A stretch of DNA of 64,000 bases from Thalassospira lucentensis. Its GTDB lineage: Bacteria; Pseudomonadota; Alphaproteobacteria; Rhodospirillales; Thalassospiraceae. Both the position numbers and the translations under genes were made by a program. The notes below the pieces were generated by a model that was not told the origin of the DNA, did not search any database, and saw only the letters and a list, made by a program, of their open reading frames with translations. Positions 38,612 to 47,808 of the stretch are shown here, piece after piece (the first letter of the stretch is position 1; each line of letters opens with the position of its first letter). The stretch spans positions 1 through 64,000 of the forward strand of contig NZ_JAATOV010000005.1 of the NCBI RefSeq assembly GCF_011806425.1, in the 5' to 3' direction.

Positions 38612-38999
38612 AATCGTTCAGCCAGACGGATGGAAAGAGCCCAAGGGATATGCAAACGGTGTATTGGCAGAAGGTGCAACGTTGTATATCGGCGGACAGA
38701 TCGGTTGGAACGCCGATCAGGTTTTTGTTGCCAAGGATTTCGTCGGTCAGATGGAACAGGCGCTGATCAATATCCGTGATGTTCTTGAGGCCGGCGGCGG
38801 CAGCCCGGAACACCTGACGCGATTGACATGGTATGTCACCGATAAGCAGGAATACCTCGCCAAACAGCGCGAAGTTGGTCAGGCCTATCGCCGCGTTCTT
38901 GGCAAACATTTCCCGGCAATGACCATGGTTGTGGTCAGCGCATTGGTCGAAGACGAGGCCATGATCGAGATCGAAGCAACGGCCGTGATCCCGAATTAA
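38604..38999 (+). CDS. Rid-family (YjgF/YER057c/UK114) protein without the catalytic arginine
   Basis: A 131-aa chorismate-mutase-like trimer-forming family protein. Archetypal RidA enzymes hydrolyse reactive enamines/imines using an arginine in an FPAR segment; here that segment reads FPAMTM with Met106, while IEIEA near the C-terminus is kept. It therefore belongs to an arginine-less Rid subgroup of unclear activity. The pathway intermediate expected from the monooxygenase/reductase is itself an enamine CoA ester, so handling of it is an attractive but untested role. Last gene of the operon, followed by a strong hairpin. Confidence 0.88.
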   Translation: MHKIVQPDGWKEPKGYANGVLAEGATLYIGGQIGWNADQVFVAKDFVGQMEQALINIRDVLEAGGGSPEHLTRLTWYVTDKQEYLAKQREVGQAYRRVLGKHFPAMTMVVVSALVEDEAMIEIEATAVIPN

Positions 39000-39040
39000 A
39001 CCGGTTTTGTGAACGGCGCTGCGGATATGGCAGAAAAGAC

Positions 39041-39067
39041 AAAGGGCAGCATCACGTGCTGCCCTTT
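39041..39067. terminator. Perfect hairpin between convergent operons
   Basis: An uninterrupted 11-bp stem (39041-39051 with 39057-39067) has a 5-base loop and short A/T ends. It lies between the Rid gene (plus) and the permease gene (minus) and can serve both strands. Confidence 0.8.
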
Positions 39068-39103
39068 GATGTATCAGATCAGTTGGCCCAGTACGGGGGC
39101 AGA

Positions 39104-40321
39104 CTAGTTGCCTTCCGATCCCCGCAAGTTTTGTGGCGCAAAGATACCATTTGCCCCACCAAACGGGTTGGATGCGGGGGCGGAGCTGTCTGAACCTGCA
39201 CCATTTTCATCCCCGCCTTCATTCCCGCCTTCATCCCCGCCAAGTGGCCCCAATGATGGCATGGACGGCACTGTTGAGGATGGTGCGCTTTGGGTAGGTG
39301 TTGGTGTGTCCAGCGATTGCTGTTCCATCAGCTGTTGCTGCAAGGCGCGCTTTTCTTCAAGGATTTGCGCCGTGCAGGCATTGGAATCATAGTTCTGAAT
39401 AAACAAAACCGCCCCAATCGCCAGCACCCCTAAAATACCCGCAACCGTGCCCGGATGGGTGGCAACTTTAAGGGCAGGGCGCTCGGCAATGACCAAAGCC
39501 CAGCCCTTTGAGTTGTATCGGTTACGAACTTCAAAAATGATCGCCCCAATTAGGGTGATCGAAATGATAATCACCGCAACCGCCGAGATCGATGGATCAA
39601 GCCCATAGCGGACCTTTGACGACAACACTGTGGTAAAGGTGCTGCTTGATACGATGGTGAATACAGTGGTGTTGTAGTTTTCAAGCGATGCCAGAAACGC
39701 CAAGACGGTGGCCGATCCGATGGCAGGTGCCATGAAAGGCAGCAGCACCTTGACGAACGCCTGTGTCGGCGTGGCCCCCATATCAAGGGCCGCCTCGGTC
39801 AGGGTGTGATCAAAGCGCTGAATACGCGATAAAAACACCAGCATCGAATAGGCGGCAATAAACGTCACCTGACCAAAGATCGTCAGAAACGTGCCGTCAT
39901 AGAAAAAGCTTTCATAAGGCGCGTTAAAAAACGTGCCGATACGATCCCAAAAGATCAGGGTCGACAGACCAATCACCACACCGGGTACCAAGATCGGTGC
40001 GATAAAGATGGTGTAAAGTGACGCCCGCAATTTCGGGCCGACTTGCGATAGCATGATCGCGGCGGCAAGGCCGATGGGAATGGCAACAACCACCACACCG
40101 ATCCCGATGATCAGGGAATTCCCGATGCCTTCGATCAAGGCATCATCCGCAACCAATTTGCCAAACCAATCGGTGGTAAAGCATTCCCATGGGCTGACAC
40201 GGGGGAAGTTTGACGAATTAAATGCCGTGATCACCATGATGATCAACGGGCCGAACAAATAGGCAAAGAACAGTGTTAGATACAAACCCGGTATCATTGC
40301 CTTTGGGGATTTCATCTTCAT
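39104..40321 (-). CDS. PotC-type ABC permease with an extra helix and long acidic/glycine-rich C-terminal tail
   Basis: An inner-membrane permease of the spermidine/putrescine (binding-protein-dependent) type. The core (about 1-270) has the usual six helices and an EAA loop (TEAALDMGATPTQAFVKVLLP). The protein is 405 aa, some 130 longer than PotC. The extra part holds a seventh helix (about 290-308), one cysteine, a charged coiled-coil-like segment (QILEEKRALQQQLMEQQ) and a roughly 75-residue Pro/Ser/Gly/Asp-rich tail. If topology is standard, the tail faces the periplasm. It overlaps the preceding permease gene by 4 bases and belongs to the operon 43643-39104. Confidence 0.88.
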   Translation of the reverse strand: MKMKSPKAMIPGLYLTLFFAYLFGPLIIMVITAFNSSNFPRVSPWECFTTDWFGKLVADDALIEGIGNSLIIGIGVVVVAIPIGLAAAIMLSQVGPKLRASLYTIFIAPILVPGVVIGLSTLIFWDRIGTFFNAPYESFFYDGTFLTIFGQVTFIAAYSMLVFLSRIQRFDHTLTEAALDMGATPTQAFVKVLLPFMAPAIGSATVLAFLASLENYNTTVFTIVSSSTFTTVLSSKVRYGLDPSISAVAVIIISITLIGAIIFEVRNRYNSKGWALVIAERPALKVATHPGTVAGILGVLAIGAVLFIQNYDSNACTAQILEEKRALQQQLMEQQSLDTPTPTQSAPSSTVPSMPSLGPLGGDEGGNEGGDENGAGSDSSAPASNPFGGANGIFAPQNLRGSEGN

Positions 40322-41238
40322 CGTTTGATCTCCCCGATCGATACCTTAAAGATCCGCATGGTCAGCAGCACAAGGGTAATACAGACCAGCAACAGGATCA
40401 TGGCGTAGGCCGATCCACGTGGCCAGTTGCCTCCGGAATTGAACCATTGATAGACAAGCTGCGTGAACCAAAGGTTCGATGGCCCGCCAAGGATTTGCGG
40501 CGCGGCAAGCGCACCGGATGTCAGCATGAACACCATGGTCATGCCTGATGCGATGCCCGGTTTGGCATAGGGAATGACAACCTTGGCATGAACCTGCCAC
40601 CAGCTGGCCCCCATGTCTTGGGCGGCTTCGATCTGATTGCTGTCCAAACTTTCAATCGCGTTATAAAGCGGAAAGATCATCAGCAGGATGTAGGCATAAG
40701 CCAACCCAGCATAGAGCGCGACGTCTTCGCGGATGAAATCAATCGGACTGTCAAAAAGACCAAGCCCCATGCCGACTTCGTTGATGACACCGGTGCTGCC
40801 AAACAAAATGCGAAAGGCAAATGCGCGCAGGATTTCATTGATCCAATAAGGGACAATCAGCGCCAGAACCAAAAGGCGCGCCTTGGCGCCGCTGGATGAT
40901 TTGGCCAAAATAAACGCCACCGGATAACAGATGATCAGATCAAAAACGGTGACAAAAACTGCAGAAAACAGCGTTTTGAACAAAATACCGATATCAAGCG
41001 CGTTAAAGCCGCCCGATGATCCGCCGCCTTGGAAGAAGTATTTAAATTGTTCAATGGTATAGACGTCTTCGGGGCCGCCAATTTTGGCCGGTGGCAAGTT
41101 AAAGCGGAACGAATAATCCAACATGGTCAGCTGCGGCAGGATGATGAGTAAGAATACCCAAACACTGACCGCGAGCATCAAATAGATGGCAACCGCCATG
41201 CCATTGCGCCGCACGAGGTCGTAAAATAGATCACGCAT
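40318..41238 (-). CDS. PotB-type ABC permease
   Basis: An inner-membrane permease (306 aa) with six main helices and the EAA-type loop EAAQDMGASWWQVHAKVVIPYAKPG. It pairs with the PotC-type permease. It starts 16 bases after the ATPase gene and overlaps the next gene by 4 bases. Confidence 0.9.
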   Translation of the reverse strand: MRDLFYDLVRRNGMAVAIYLMLAVSVWVFLLIILPQLTMLDYSFRFNLPPAKIGGPEDVYTIEQFKYFFQGGGSSGGFNALDIGILFKTLFSAVFVTVFDLIICYPVAFILAKSSSGAKARLLVLALIVPYWINEILRAFAFRILFGSTGVINEVGMGLGLFDSPIDFIREDVALYAGLAYAYILLMIFPLYNAIESLDSNQIEAAQDMGASWWQVHAKVVIPYAKPGIASGMTMVFMLTSGALAAPQILGGPSNLWFTQLVYQWFNSGGNWPRGSAYAMILLLVCITLVLLTMRIFKVSIGEIKR

Positions 41239-41254
41239 GAGATCATCCCCCTCG

Positions 41255-42352
41255 TTATGCGCTGGCCAATTCGCCGGGTTTCAGCGCAATGCCAAGGTTT
41301 GGCGCGAAATCAAGTTTGACCGGGGCATTCGCCCGGATGGCGTTTGTCCCGTCATTGATCAACGACAGTTTCAGTTTCTTGCCCTGCGCATCCAGAACGA
41401 TGTGGCGCATGTTGCCTTCGAATTCTTCGCTGACAAATTTGCTTTCAAATTGATTGATGCCGCTATCATCTTTCGCAAGGTGAAGCGCCTCTGGGCGGAC
41501 AAACAACTGGCACACATCGCCCGGTGCCAAGGCCGGGCCGCCGGCGGGATGGTTCTCCACCTTGAACGCGGCCCCCAGCCCGGCGTCAATTGTCATCATC
41601 TTGCCGTCATTGGTTAACACCGTGCCGTCCATGACGTTGTTTTCGCCAACAAAGGACGCGACAAAGCTGCTGGTGGGGTGATCATAAATCGTACGGCCAT
41701 TGCCGATCTGTTCGACCTTGCCCTTGTTCATCACGGCAATGCGGTCGGACATGGTTAAGGCTTCGCCCTGATCGTGGGTGATGTAAATGAAAGTCAGGCC
41801 GACTTGTTTTTGAATGGCGCGCAGTTCCGTACGCATATGTTGGCGCAGCTTCAAATCAAGGGCCGAAAGCGGTTCATCAAGCAGCAAAATATCGGGCTCC
41901 ACCGCCAGCGCACGGGCAATCGCCACGCGTTGTTTTTGCCCGCCTGAAAGTTCGCTTACTTTTTTATCGCCTTGTCCCGGAAGGGCGATCAGTTCAAGCA
42001 GCTCATCGGCGCGTTTGCGCCGGGTTTTCTTATCAACACCGCGCACTTCGAGCGGGAAGGCAATGTTATCGGCAATGGATCGCAGCGGGAAAAGGGCAAG
42101 GTTTTGGAAAATAAGCGCGGTGGGACGTTTGTTGGGGCCGACCCCCTTCATGTCGTTACCACCGATGCGGACCACGCCACGTGTCGGGTCTTGAAATCCG
42201 GAAATACAGCGCAGCAACGTTGTTTTGCCGCAGCCAGACGGGCCTAAGAATGAAAAGAACTCGCCACCAGCGATGTTCAGGTTTGCTTTCTGGACGGCGG
42301 TGAATTCACCAAATTCGACCCAGACATGCTCAAGCGAAATTTCTTTGGTCAT
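41255..42352 (-). CDS. PotA-type ABC ATPase
   Basis: A cytoplasmic ATPase (365 aa) with Walker A GPSGCGKTT, signature LSGGQKQRVAIARAL, Walker B ILLLDEPLSALD and a C-terminal TOBE domain. The ATG at 42352 (MTKEISLEHVWVEFGEF) is family-like; the upstream extension is not. It serves the two Pot-type permeases downstream. Confidence 0.92.
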   Translation of the reverse strand: MTKEISLEHVWVEFGEFTAVQKANLNIAGGEFFSFLGPSGCGKTTLLRCISGFQDPTRGVVRIGGNDMKGVGPNKRPTALIFQNLALFPLRSIADNIAFPLEVRGVDKKTRRKRADELLELIALPGQGDKKVSELSGGQKQRVAIARALAVEPDILLLDEPLSALDLKLRQHMRTELRAIQKQVGLTFIYITHDQGEALTMSDRIAVMNKGKVEQIGNGRTIYDHPTSSFVASFVGENNVMDGTVLTNDGKMMTIDAGLGAAFKVENHPAGGPALAPGDVCQLFVRPEALHLAKDDSGINQFESKFVSEEFEGNMRHIVLDAQGKKLKLSLINDGTNAIRANAPVKLDFAPNLGIALKPGELASA

Positions 42353-42494
42353 AAACGTACCAACCCCTGAAAATGTCTTTTGCCCTGCGCACCCGGTATC
42401 CGGGCGACAGGTCATTGATCCGACAATGAAAAGTAAGGAAGTGGACAGCACGCCACATAAGTCGGACGTGCTGCCCTGATGCCTTCAGCGCCGC

Positions 42495-43643
42495 TTAGGA
42501 GCTGGCACTTTCAAAGCGGTTCGCATATTCGGTACGAATATCGGCGTACCATTGCGGCTCAGACGGCCAAGGGTTGAGGTTATCAAGCGCATCGCCCGGA
42601 TAGGCATCGGCAAAGTTCATGGCGTAATCTTCGCCAGCATATTTGTCGGCCCCCAGAACGGGCGAGTTATAGCCGTGATGGTCGATTGCCTCACCTGCCA
42701 GTTCCGGCATGAAGGCGTATTTGATGAACTCGTAAACCTGTTCGGTATTGGCCGCACCAACCGGCATTGCCATGCCATCGACCCACGCCATCGCACCTTC
42801 TTTTGGTGCGCGGTACATGACAGGTTCCCCAGCGGTTTTAAGCGCAAGCGGCGGGCCATCCCATGTTTGGCCGACAATCACGCCTTCGTTCAAGAGGCCG
42901 TTTTTCTGGGTGTCGGCATCGTTCCAGATCAGTTTGATGTTGCCTTTGCGCGCAATGCACCATGCCGAAACCTTGTCCCAGACAGGGCGCATGGCTTCTT
43001 CGGAACCGTATGCGGCCCACATGGAACCCGGTTCAAGTTCGCCGATGGTTTCCATATAAAGACCGGCACCGAGCATCATCGAATGCGCACGGCCCATGGT
43101 TTTACCTGCATTTTCTTCGGCCCAGACATCGCCATAAGACGGGAAAGTCCCATCAGGTTTGAACATGTCGGTCCGCCATGCCATGCCTTCGGTGCCCCAG
43201 ATGTGCGGCAACCAATACGTATCACCGGCGGTAAAGCCCCAATCGGTGCTGCCGATTTTACCCATGGATGGATTGACGGCCTCAATCTTGATCTTGGTCA
43301 TGTCGAACGGCTGAAGCAGTTCCAGTGCCTTCCACTGAAGGGCACGGTTGTTGGTCGGCGAAACAATATCAAAGCCGCGACCTTTGGATGCTTTTAGCTT
43401 GTTGATGATTTCTTCGTTCGACCCGATACCGGTGTAATTGACCTTAATGCCGGTGGCATCGGTAAAAGATTTAAGGAATGTTTCGGGCAGATAGTCCGAC
43501 CACATCAGAATGTTGATCTCGCCCGACGAGGCAAGTGCTTTTTTGCTGATGATGGCGGGCATTGCCAACGCGGAACCAGCCGCCAGTGACCCCTTAAGAA
43601 CTGTACGCCGAGTAACTTTGGGGCCGGAATTGAACTTGGTCAT
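42495..43643 (-). CDS. PotD-type periplasmic substrate-binding protein (Tat-exported)
   Basis: An extracellular solute-binding protein (382 aa) of the polyamine type. It carries a twin-arginine signal (VTRRTVLKGSLAAGSALAMPAI), so it is probably folded before export. GGAG lies 9 bases before the ATG at 43643. It heads the importer operon and is divergent from a MocR-type regulator gene. Pot-type importers also move amino acids, taurine-like compounds and betaines, so polyamine is not certain. Confidence 0.88.
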   Translation of the reverse strand: MTKFNSGPKVTRRTVLKGSLAAGSALAMPAIISKKALASSGEINILMWSDYLPETFLKSFTDATGIKVNYTGIGSNEEIINKLKASKGRGFDIVSPTNNRALQWKALELLQPFDMTKIKIEAVNPSMGKIGSTDWGFTAGDTYWLPHIWGTEGMAWRTDMFKPDGTFPSYGDVWAEENAGKTMGRAHSMMLGAGLYMETIGELEPGSMWAAYGSEEAMRPVWDKVSAWCIARKGNIKLIWNDADTQKNGLLNEGVIVGQTWDGPPLALKTAGEPVMYRAPKEGAMAWVDGMAMPVGAANTEQVYEFIKYAFMPELAGEAIDHHGYNSPVLGADKYAGEDYAMNFADAYPGDALDNLNPWPSEPQWYADIRTEYANRFESASS

Positions 43644-43763
43644 CCGTATGTCTCCTGATAGCCGGGATTTTTTCCCTTTTTTGCGGCGCACCATGCGCCT
43701 CCCTGGTGGACATATTCTCCCTGGAGTGACCGCGCTTTAGAGACGGTTCTTATTCCTGCGTTA

Positions 43764-43809
43764 TGTCATTGACAAAATGGTATAACTCCCGGTTACTCTA
43801 GTAATAGAG
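43764..43809. promoter_or_regulatory. Palindromes between the binding-protein gene and the MocR gene
   Basis: TGTCA-T-TGACA (43764-43774) and CTCTA-GTAA-TAGAG (43796-43809) lie in the divergent promoter region; the second overlaps a TTAC-TCTA-GTAA palindrome at 43793-43804. They are candidate operators for the adjacent MocR regulator. Confidence 0.4.
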
Positions 43810-43879
43810 CCACGCGGCAAAAACTATGGTGCCAGCGCTGCTAAATTGTTGCAGTGCCAAATTAAACCGGTGACGGTGT

Positions 43880-45394
43880 ATGCTTGATATCAGACTGGAA
43901 GACCCGGCAATCAGCGGTCAGACCCTGCAACAGCAGCTTCATCAGGGGCTGGTTGATGCGATTCTTGAAGGTCGTTTGCCATCCCACGAACCGTTGCCAT
44001 CAACCCGTGATTTAGCCGCCGCCCTTAAGGTGTCACGCAATACGGTTGTGCTGGTCTATCAGCGGTTGCTTGATGATGGATATTTAACTGCGGTCTGGCG
44101 GCGTGGGCATTTCGTCAACGAGCAGTATATTCGCCAGCAACTACGCCTTAGTGTTGATACCCGAACAGCATCGTTATTTTCGCCCCAACGTGATCCGGAA
44201 TTATGGAACCGCCATTTGCGGTTTCGCCCGTCTGTGGCGCGCAATATCGTCAAACCCGCCAATTGGCGTGATTTTCCCTATCCGTTCATTTATGGGCAGG
44301 TGACGGCCGATAAGGCGACCATATCGCGGTGGCGGGATTCCATGCGCCTTGCGGGCAGTTTGGCCCATTCGCAAAGCTGGGTCGGTGATCAGGTCGATGC
44401 CGATGATCCGCAACTGCTGGAACAAATCATCACCCGCATTTTGCCCCATCGCGGATTGCGCGCCCATCCCGAACAATTGTTGATCACCATCGGGGCGCAA
44501 AATGCCCTGTTTTTGGTGGGCCAATTGCTGGCCGGGCCGGGGCGCACGGTTGGGGTGGAAAATCCGGGATATGTCGATGCGCGCAATATTTTCGGCGCGA
44601 CCGGTGCCGATATCATGCCGCTTCCGATTGACAGCGAAGGTTTAGCAAATTCCAAACAACTGGCGGATTGCGACATGGTCTATACCACGCCGTCGCACCA
44701 ATGCCCGACCAGTGTCACCATGTCGCTGGATCGGCGGTTGCAGATTGTTGAACGCGCGCGTGCAGATGATTTTATTCTGGTCGAAGACGATTACGAACAT
44801 GAACTGAACTATCTTGGCCATCATCGTGCGGCGCTGAAAAGCTATGATAACTCTGGCCATATCATCTATATCGGCAGCCTGACCAAACTGATGTTTCCCG
44901 GTCTTCGCATTGGTTACATCCTGGCCGATAGTGAACTGATCAAAGAACTGCGTGCGCTGCGCCGGTTAAATTACCGCCATCCATCCAGTCAGGATCAACG
45001 CGCCATGGCCTTGTTCATCGGCGAGGGGCATCTTGATTCCCACCTGCGCCGGACCCGGGATCGCCTGTCGGAAAAATGGCAGATCATGCAAACCGAATTA
45101 TCACGCCAATTACCCGAAATTCATGTGACGGCCACCACCGGTGGATCGGCGGTCTGGATCGTGCTGCCCGATGGGGTGGATGCATGGTCGGTGCACCGCG
45201 AAGCCGCAAGGCGGGGTGTTTTGGTCGAACCGGGGGATGTGCATTACCTTGACGAGGCCAATGCACCGCGTAACCGTTTGCGACTTGGCTTTGCTGCGAT
45301 TGATAAAAGCCAAATTCCAGCCGGGATCGCCCAATTGCGCGATGCAATTATGGCGGCCATGGCCCAAAAAGACAAAGAGACCGCCGCGCCCTAA
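43880..45394 (+). CDS. MocR-type (GntR plus aminotransferase domain) transcriptional regulator
   Basis: A GntR winged helix (about 10-75, LPSTRDLAAALKVSRNTVVLVYQRLLDDGYL) is fused to a class I aminotransferase-like PLP domain with Lys336 in GSLTKLMFPGLRIGY; total 504 aa. Members include GabR, PdxR and TauR. It is divergent from the Pot-type importer and convergent with a class III aminotransferase gene, an arrangement typical of amine or taurine uptake and transamination loci. Confidence 0.92.
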   Translation: MLDIRLEDPAISGQTLQQQLHQGLVDAILEGRLPSHEPLPSTRDLAAALKVSRNTVVLVYQRLLDDGYLTAVWRRGHFVNEQYIRQQLRLSVDTRTASLFSPQRDPELWNRHLRFRPSVARNIVKPANWRDFPYPFIYGQVTADKATISRWRDSMRLAGSLAHSQSWVGDQVDADDPQLLEQIITRILPHRGLRAHPEQLLITIGAQNALFLVGQLLAGPGRTVGVENPGYVDARNIFGATGADIMPLPIDSEGLANSKQLADCDMVYTTPSHQCPTSVTMSLDRRLQIVERARADDFILVEDDYEHELNYLGHHRAALKSYDNSGHIIYIGSLTKLMFPGLRIGYILADSELIKELRALRRLNYRHPSSQDQRAMALFIGEGHLDSHLRRTRDRLSEKWQIMQTELSRQLPEIHVTATTGGSAVWIVLPDGVDAWSVHREAARRGVLVEPGDVHYLDEANAPRNRLRLGFAAIDKSQIPAGIAQLRDAIMAAMAQKDKETAAP

Positions 45395-45452
45395 CGCGCT
45401 GCACGGTCCCTTTGCTGGGTGTTATTTTCGCCGACAGGTGAGGCTTGGCGTC

Positions 45453-46769
45453 TTACGGCTGGCTGCCAAGAACCTTTTGCAGGATGGCCACCATGTCATC
45501 GATGTTTTCTTCGGTGCTGACCAAGGCCGGGGCGAAAATGATCGCATCGCCGGTTGCCTTGATATGCAGGCCTTCTTTGAACAGTTCGCGTTGTGCCCAG
45601 CTGCCTTTTTCACCGGGCATTGATCCCGGTGTAAGTTGAATGCCCGACATCATGCCATAGCCGCGAAGGTCACTGACATGGGGTAGGTTGCGCAGGCCAA
45701 ATACGGCATCCAGAAAATGCCCGGACATTGATTTCGCCCGGTCAAACAAACCATCATTGGTATAGATATCAAGCGTGGCAATCCCCGCCGCACAGGCCAC
45801 CGGATGGGCGGAATAGGTATAGCCATGGAAGAATTCCGGGCGGTCACCCTTGGCGGCTTCGAACACGGCACCTTGAATTTCGGCACTGGTGGCAACCGCA
45901 CTCATGGGGATGGCGCCATTGGTCAGGGCCTTGGCCATCGTGATCAGATCCGGTTTGACGGCAAATTCCTGCGATGCAAAGGCCGATCCCGTGCGGCCAA
46001 AACCGGTGATGACTTCATCAAACACCAGAAGAATGCCGTATTTATCGCAAATCGCACGCAGTTTTTGCAGATAACCGATTGGCGGCACGATGGTGCCAAT
46101 TGATCCGGCAATCGGTTCGACAAACACCGCCGCAATCGTTTCCGGGCCATAGGTTTTGCAGATTTCTTCCAGATCATCGGCAAGATCGGCATCGGTTTCT
46201 GGTTGGCCACGGGTAAAGCGCTGCTCTTCGGTCCAGGTGTGGCGCATATGCACGACATCACAGGTGACACCGGAAAAATCGCGACGGTTATTGACCATTC
46301 CGGCCAATGACGTGCCGCCAAGGTTCACACCGTGATAGCCCCACGCACGGGACACAAACCGGGTACGCTGCGCATTTCCGGTGGCACGATGATAGGCAAG
46401 GCACATCTTCATTGCGGTATCGACGGCTTCTGATCCGGACCCGGCAAAGAAAACCCGATCGAGCCCATCGGGCAGGATACCAGCAAGCTTTTCGGCCAGT
46501 TCAAACGAAACCGGTGCGGCACGTTGGAAATGGGGTGAATAATCGAGTGTCGAAAGCTGCTTATAGACCGCATCGGCGATTTCGGGCCGACCATGACCCG
46601 CCGCACAGCAAAACAGACCCGATGAACCATCCAGAATTTCCCGGCCTTCGGGCGTCCAGTATTTGACACCTTCTGCCTTGGCAAACATTTGCGGTTCTTC
46701 GCGGAACATGCGGTTATTGGTGAATGGCATCCAATGGTTGGTCATGTTCGGTTTGGAAAGTACGTTCAT
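45453..46769 (-). CDS. Class III (omega-amino acid type) aminotransferase
   Basis: A PLP-dependent transaminase (438 aa) with Asp251 in VFDEVITGFGRTG and PLP lysine Lys280 in ITMAKALTNGAIP. AGGAG lies 6 bases before the ATG at 46769. Related enzymes act on beta-alanine, taurine, putrescine or GABA with pyruvate or 2-oxoglutarate. Next to a TauE/SafE exporter and a YdfG-like reductase, a taurine:2-oxoglutarate-type role (Toa) is suggested. Beta-alanine:pyruvate transaminase is the main alternative. Confidence 0.88.
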   Translation of the reverse strand: MNVLSKPNMTNHWMPFTNNRMFREEPQMFAKAEGVKYWTPEGREILDGSSGLFCCAAGHGRPEIADAVYKQLSTLDYSPHFQRAAPVSFELAEKLAGILPDGLDRVFFAGSGSEAVDTAMKMCLAYHRATGNAQRTRFVSRAWGYHGVNLGGTSLAGMVNNRRDFSGVTCDVVHMRHTWTEEQRFTRGQPETDADLADDLEEICKTYGPETIAAVFVEPIAGSIGTIVPPIGYLQKLRAICDKYGILLVFDEVITGFGRTGSAFASQEFAVKPDLITMAKALTNGAIPMSAVATSAEIQGAVFEAAKGDRPEFFHGYTYSAHPVACAAGIATLDIYTNDGLFDRAKSMSGHFLDAVFGLRNLPHVSDLRGYGMMSGIQLTPGSMPGEKGSWAQRELFKEGLHIKATGDAIIFAPALVSTEENIDDMVAILQKVLGSQP

Positions 46770-46978
46770 GGTGGCTCCTGTCGGTATCAACCCGATGAAA
46801 TTATTCTCCTTGCTTGCTACCGCAGCTCAATTGACACAGCATAGTGCCAGAACGGGACAATATTTGGATCCAGTATTGTTTGTGGTCCCATCGAAAGCGA
46901 TTTTGTGGCTCTAACAATGATCGGCTGTTTTGGCGTAATGGGTTCTGATGACACGGGAATTTTCCCAAGGGGAACGTA

Positions 46979-47713
46979 ATGGAATTGTTTTTGCCAGGAC
47001 TGGTTGTTGCGATTGCCGCGTTGTTTCGCGGTGTGACCGGTTTTGGGTTCGCCCTGTTGGCGGCATTGGGCCTGTCATCGATGTTGCCGCCGCAAACGGC
47101 AACGCCGATCATTTTGGTGATTGATATTACGATTACGCTTTTGATTTTGCGTGATTTTGATCGGACCAAGGTCGATTGGCGGGCTTGCGCGATCTTGTTG
47201 GTGTTTGGCGTGATCGGGGCTGTTATTGGGCCATACGTCGCCGCCGAACTTAGTGACCAACACGCACGCATTGCCACCAATCTGGCGATTGCGGTGGCGG
47301 CCCTTGTTGCGATGCTTCACAATCCGCCAAGATGGATGGGGCATTTTATCATCGGTGCGGTTCTGGCCTGTGGCGTTGGTATTTTAATGTCGGGATTTGC
47401 GGTTGGCGGGCCATTGGCCGCGGCATGGTTGCTGGCAGGCGGCACACAGGATGTGCGGGTTCGCAATACGCTGGCGATTTATTTCGGCGTGGTGGACGTT
47501 TTGGGATTTGTCACCCGGGCCGGGGCAGGGATGCTGCCCGATGATTTCATCATGCAGGTCCTGCCATTGTTGGCGGTGGCGGTTCTGGCCTATTTCCCCG
47601 GCGAAATGATTTACCAGCGCATATCATCGATCTTATGGCGGCGGATTTGCGCGATCAGCCTTGTTTTCATCGCCATCGTTGGGTTTGCCCAGACCGTTTT
47701 CATCAGCTTCTGA
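46979..47713 (+). CDS. TauE/SafE (DUF81) family membrane exporter
   Basis: A small multi-helix membrane protein (244 aa, about eight helices) of the sulfite/organosulfonate exporter family, recognised from its N-terminal LFRGVTGFGFALLAALGL repeat and overall length. In taurine-nitrogen pathways a DUF81 protein (IsfE) exports isethionate. Divergent from the aminotransferase gene and followed by a YdfG-like dehydrogenase gene. Confidence 0.85.
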   Translation: MELFLPGLVVAIAALFRGVTGFGFALLAALGLSSMLPPQTATPIILVIDITITLLILRDFDRTKVDWRACAILLVFGVIGAVIGPYVAAELSDQHARIATNLAIAVAALVAMLHNPPRWMGHFIIGAVLACGVGILMSGFAVGGPLAAAWLLAGGTQDVRVRNTLAIYFGVVDVLGFVTRAGAGMLPDDFIMQVLPLLAVAVLAYFPGEMIYQRISSILWRRICAISLVFIAIVGFAQTVFISF

Positions 47714-47808
47714 CTACCAATGGGCATCATTGCCATCCACCGTAATTTTCGAATTTAACCATCCAACTTCACACACGTCTTTCACGCTTTGACCTATCGG
47801 AGAACACC

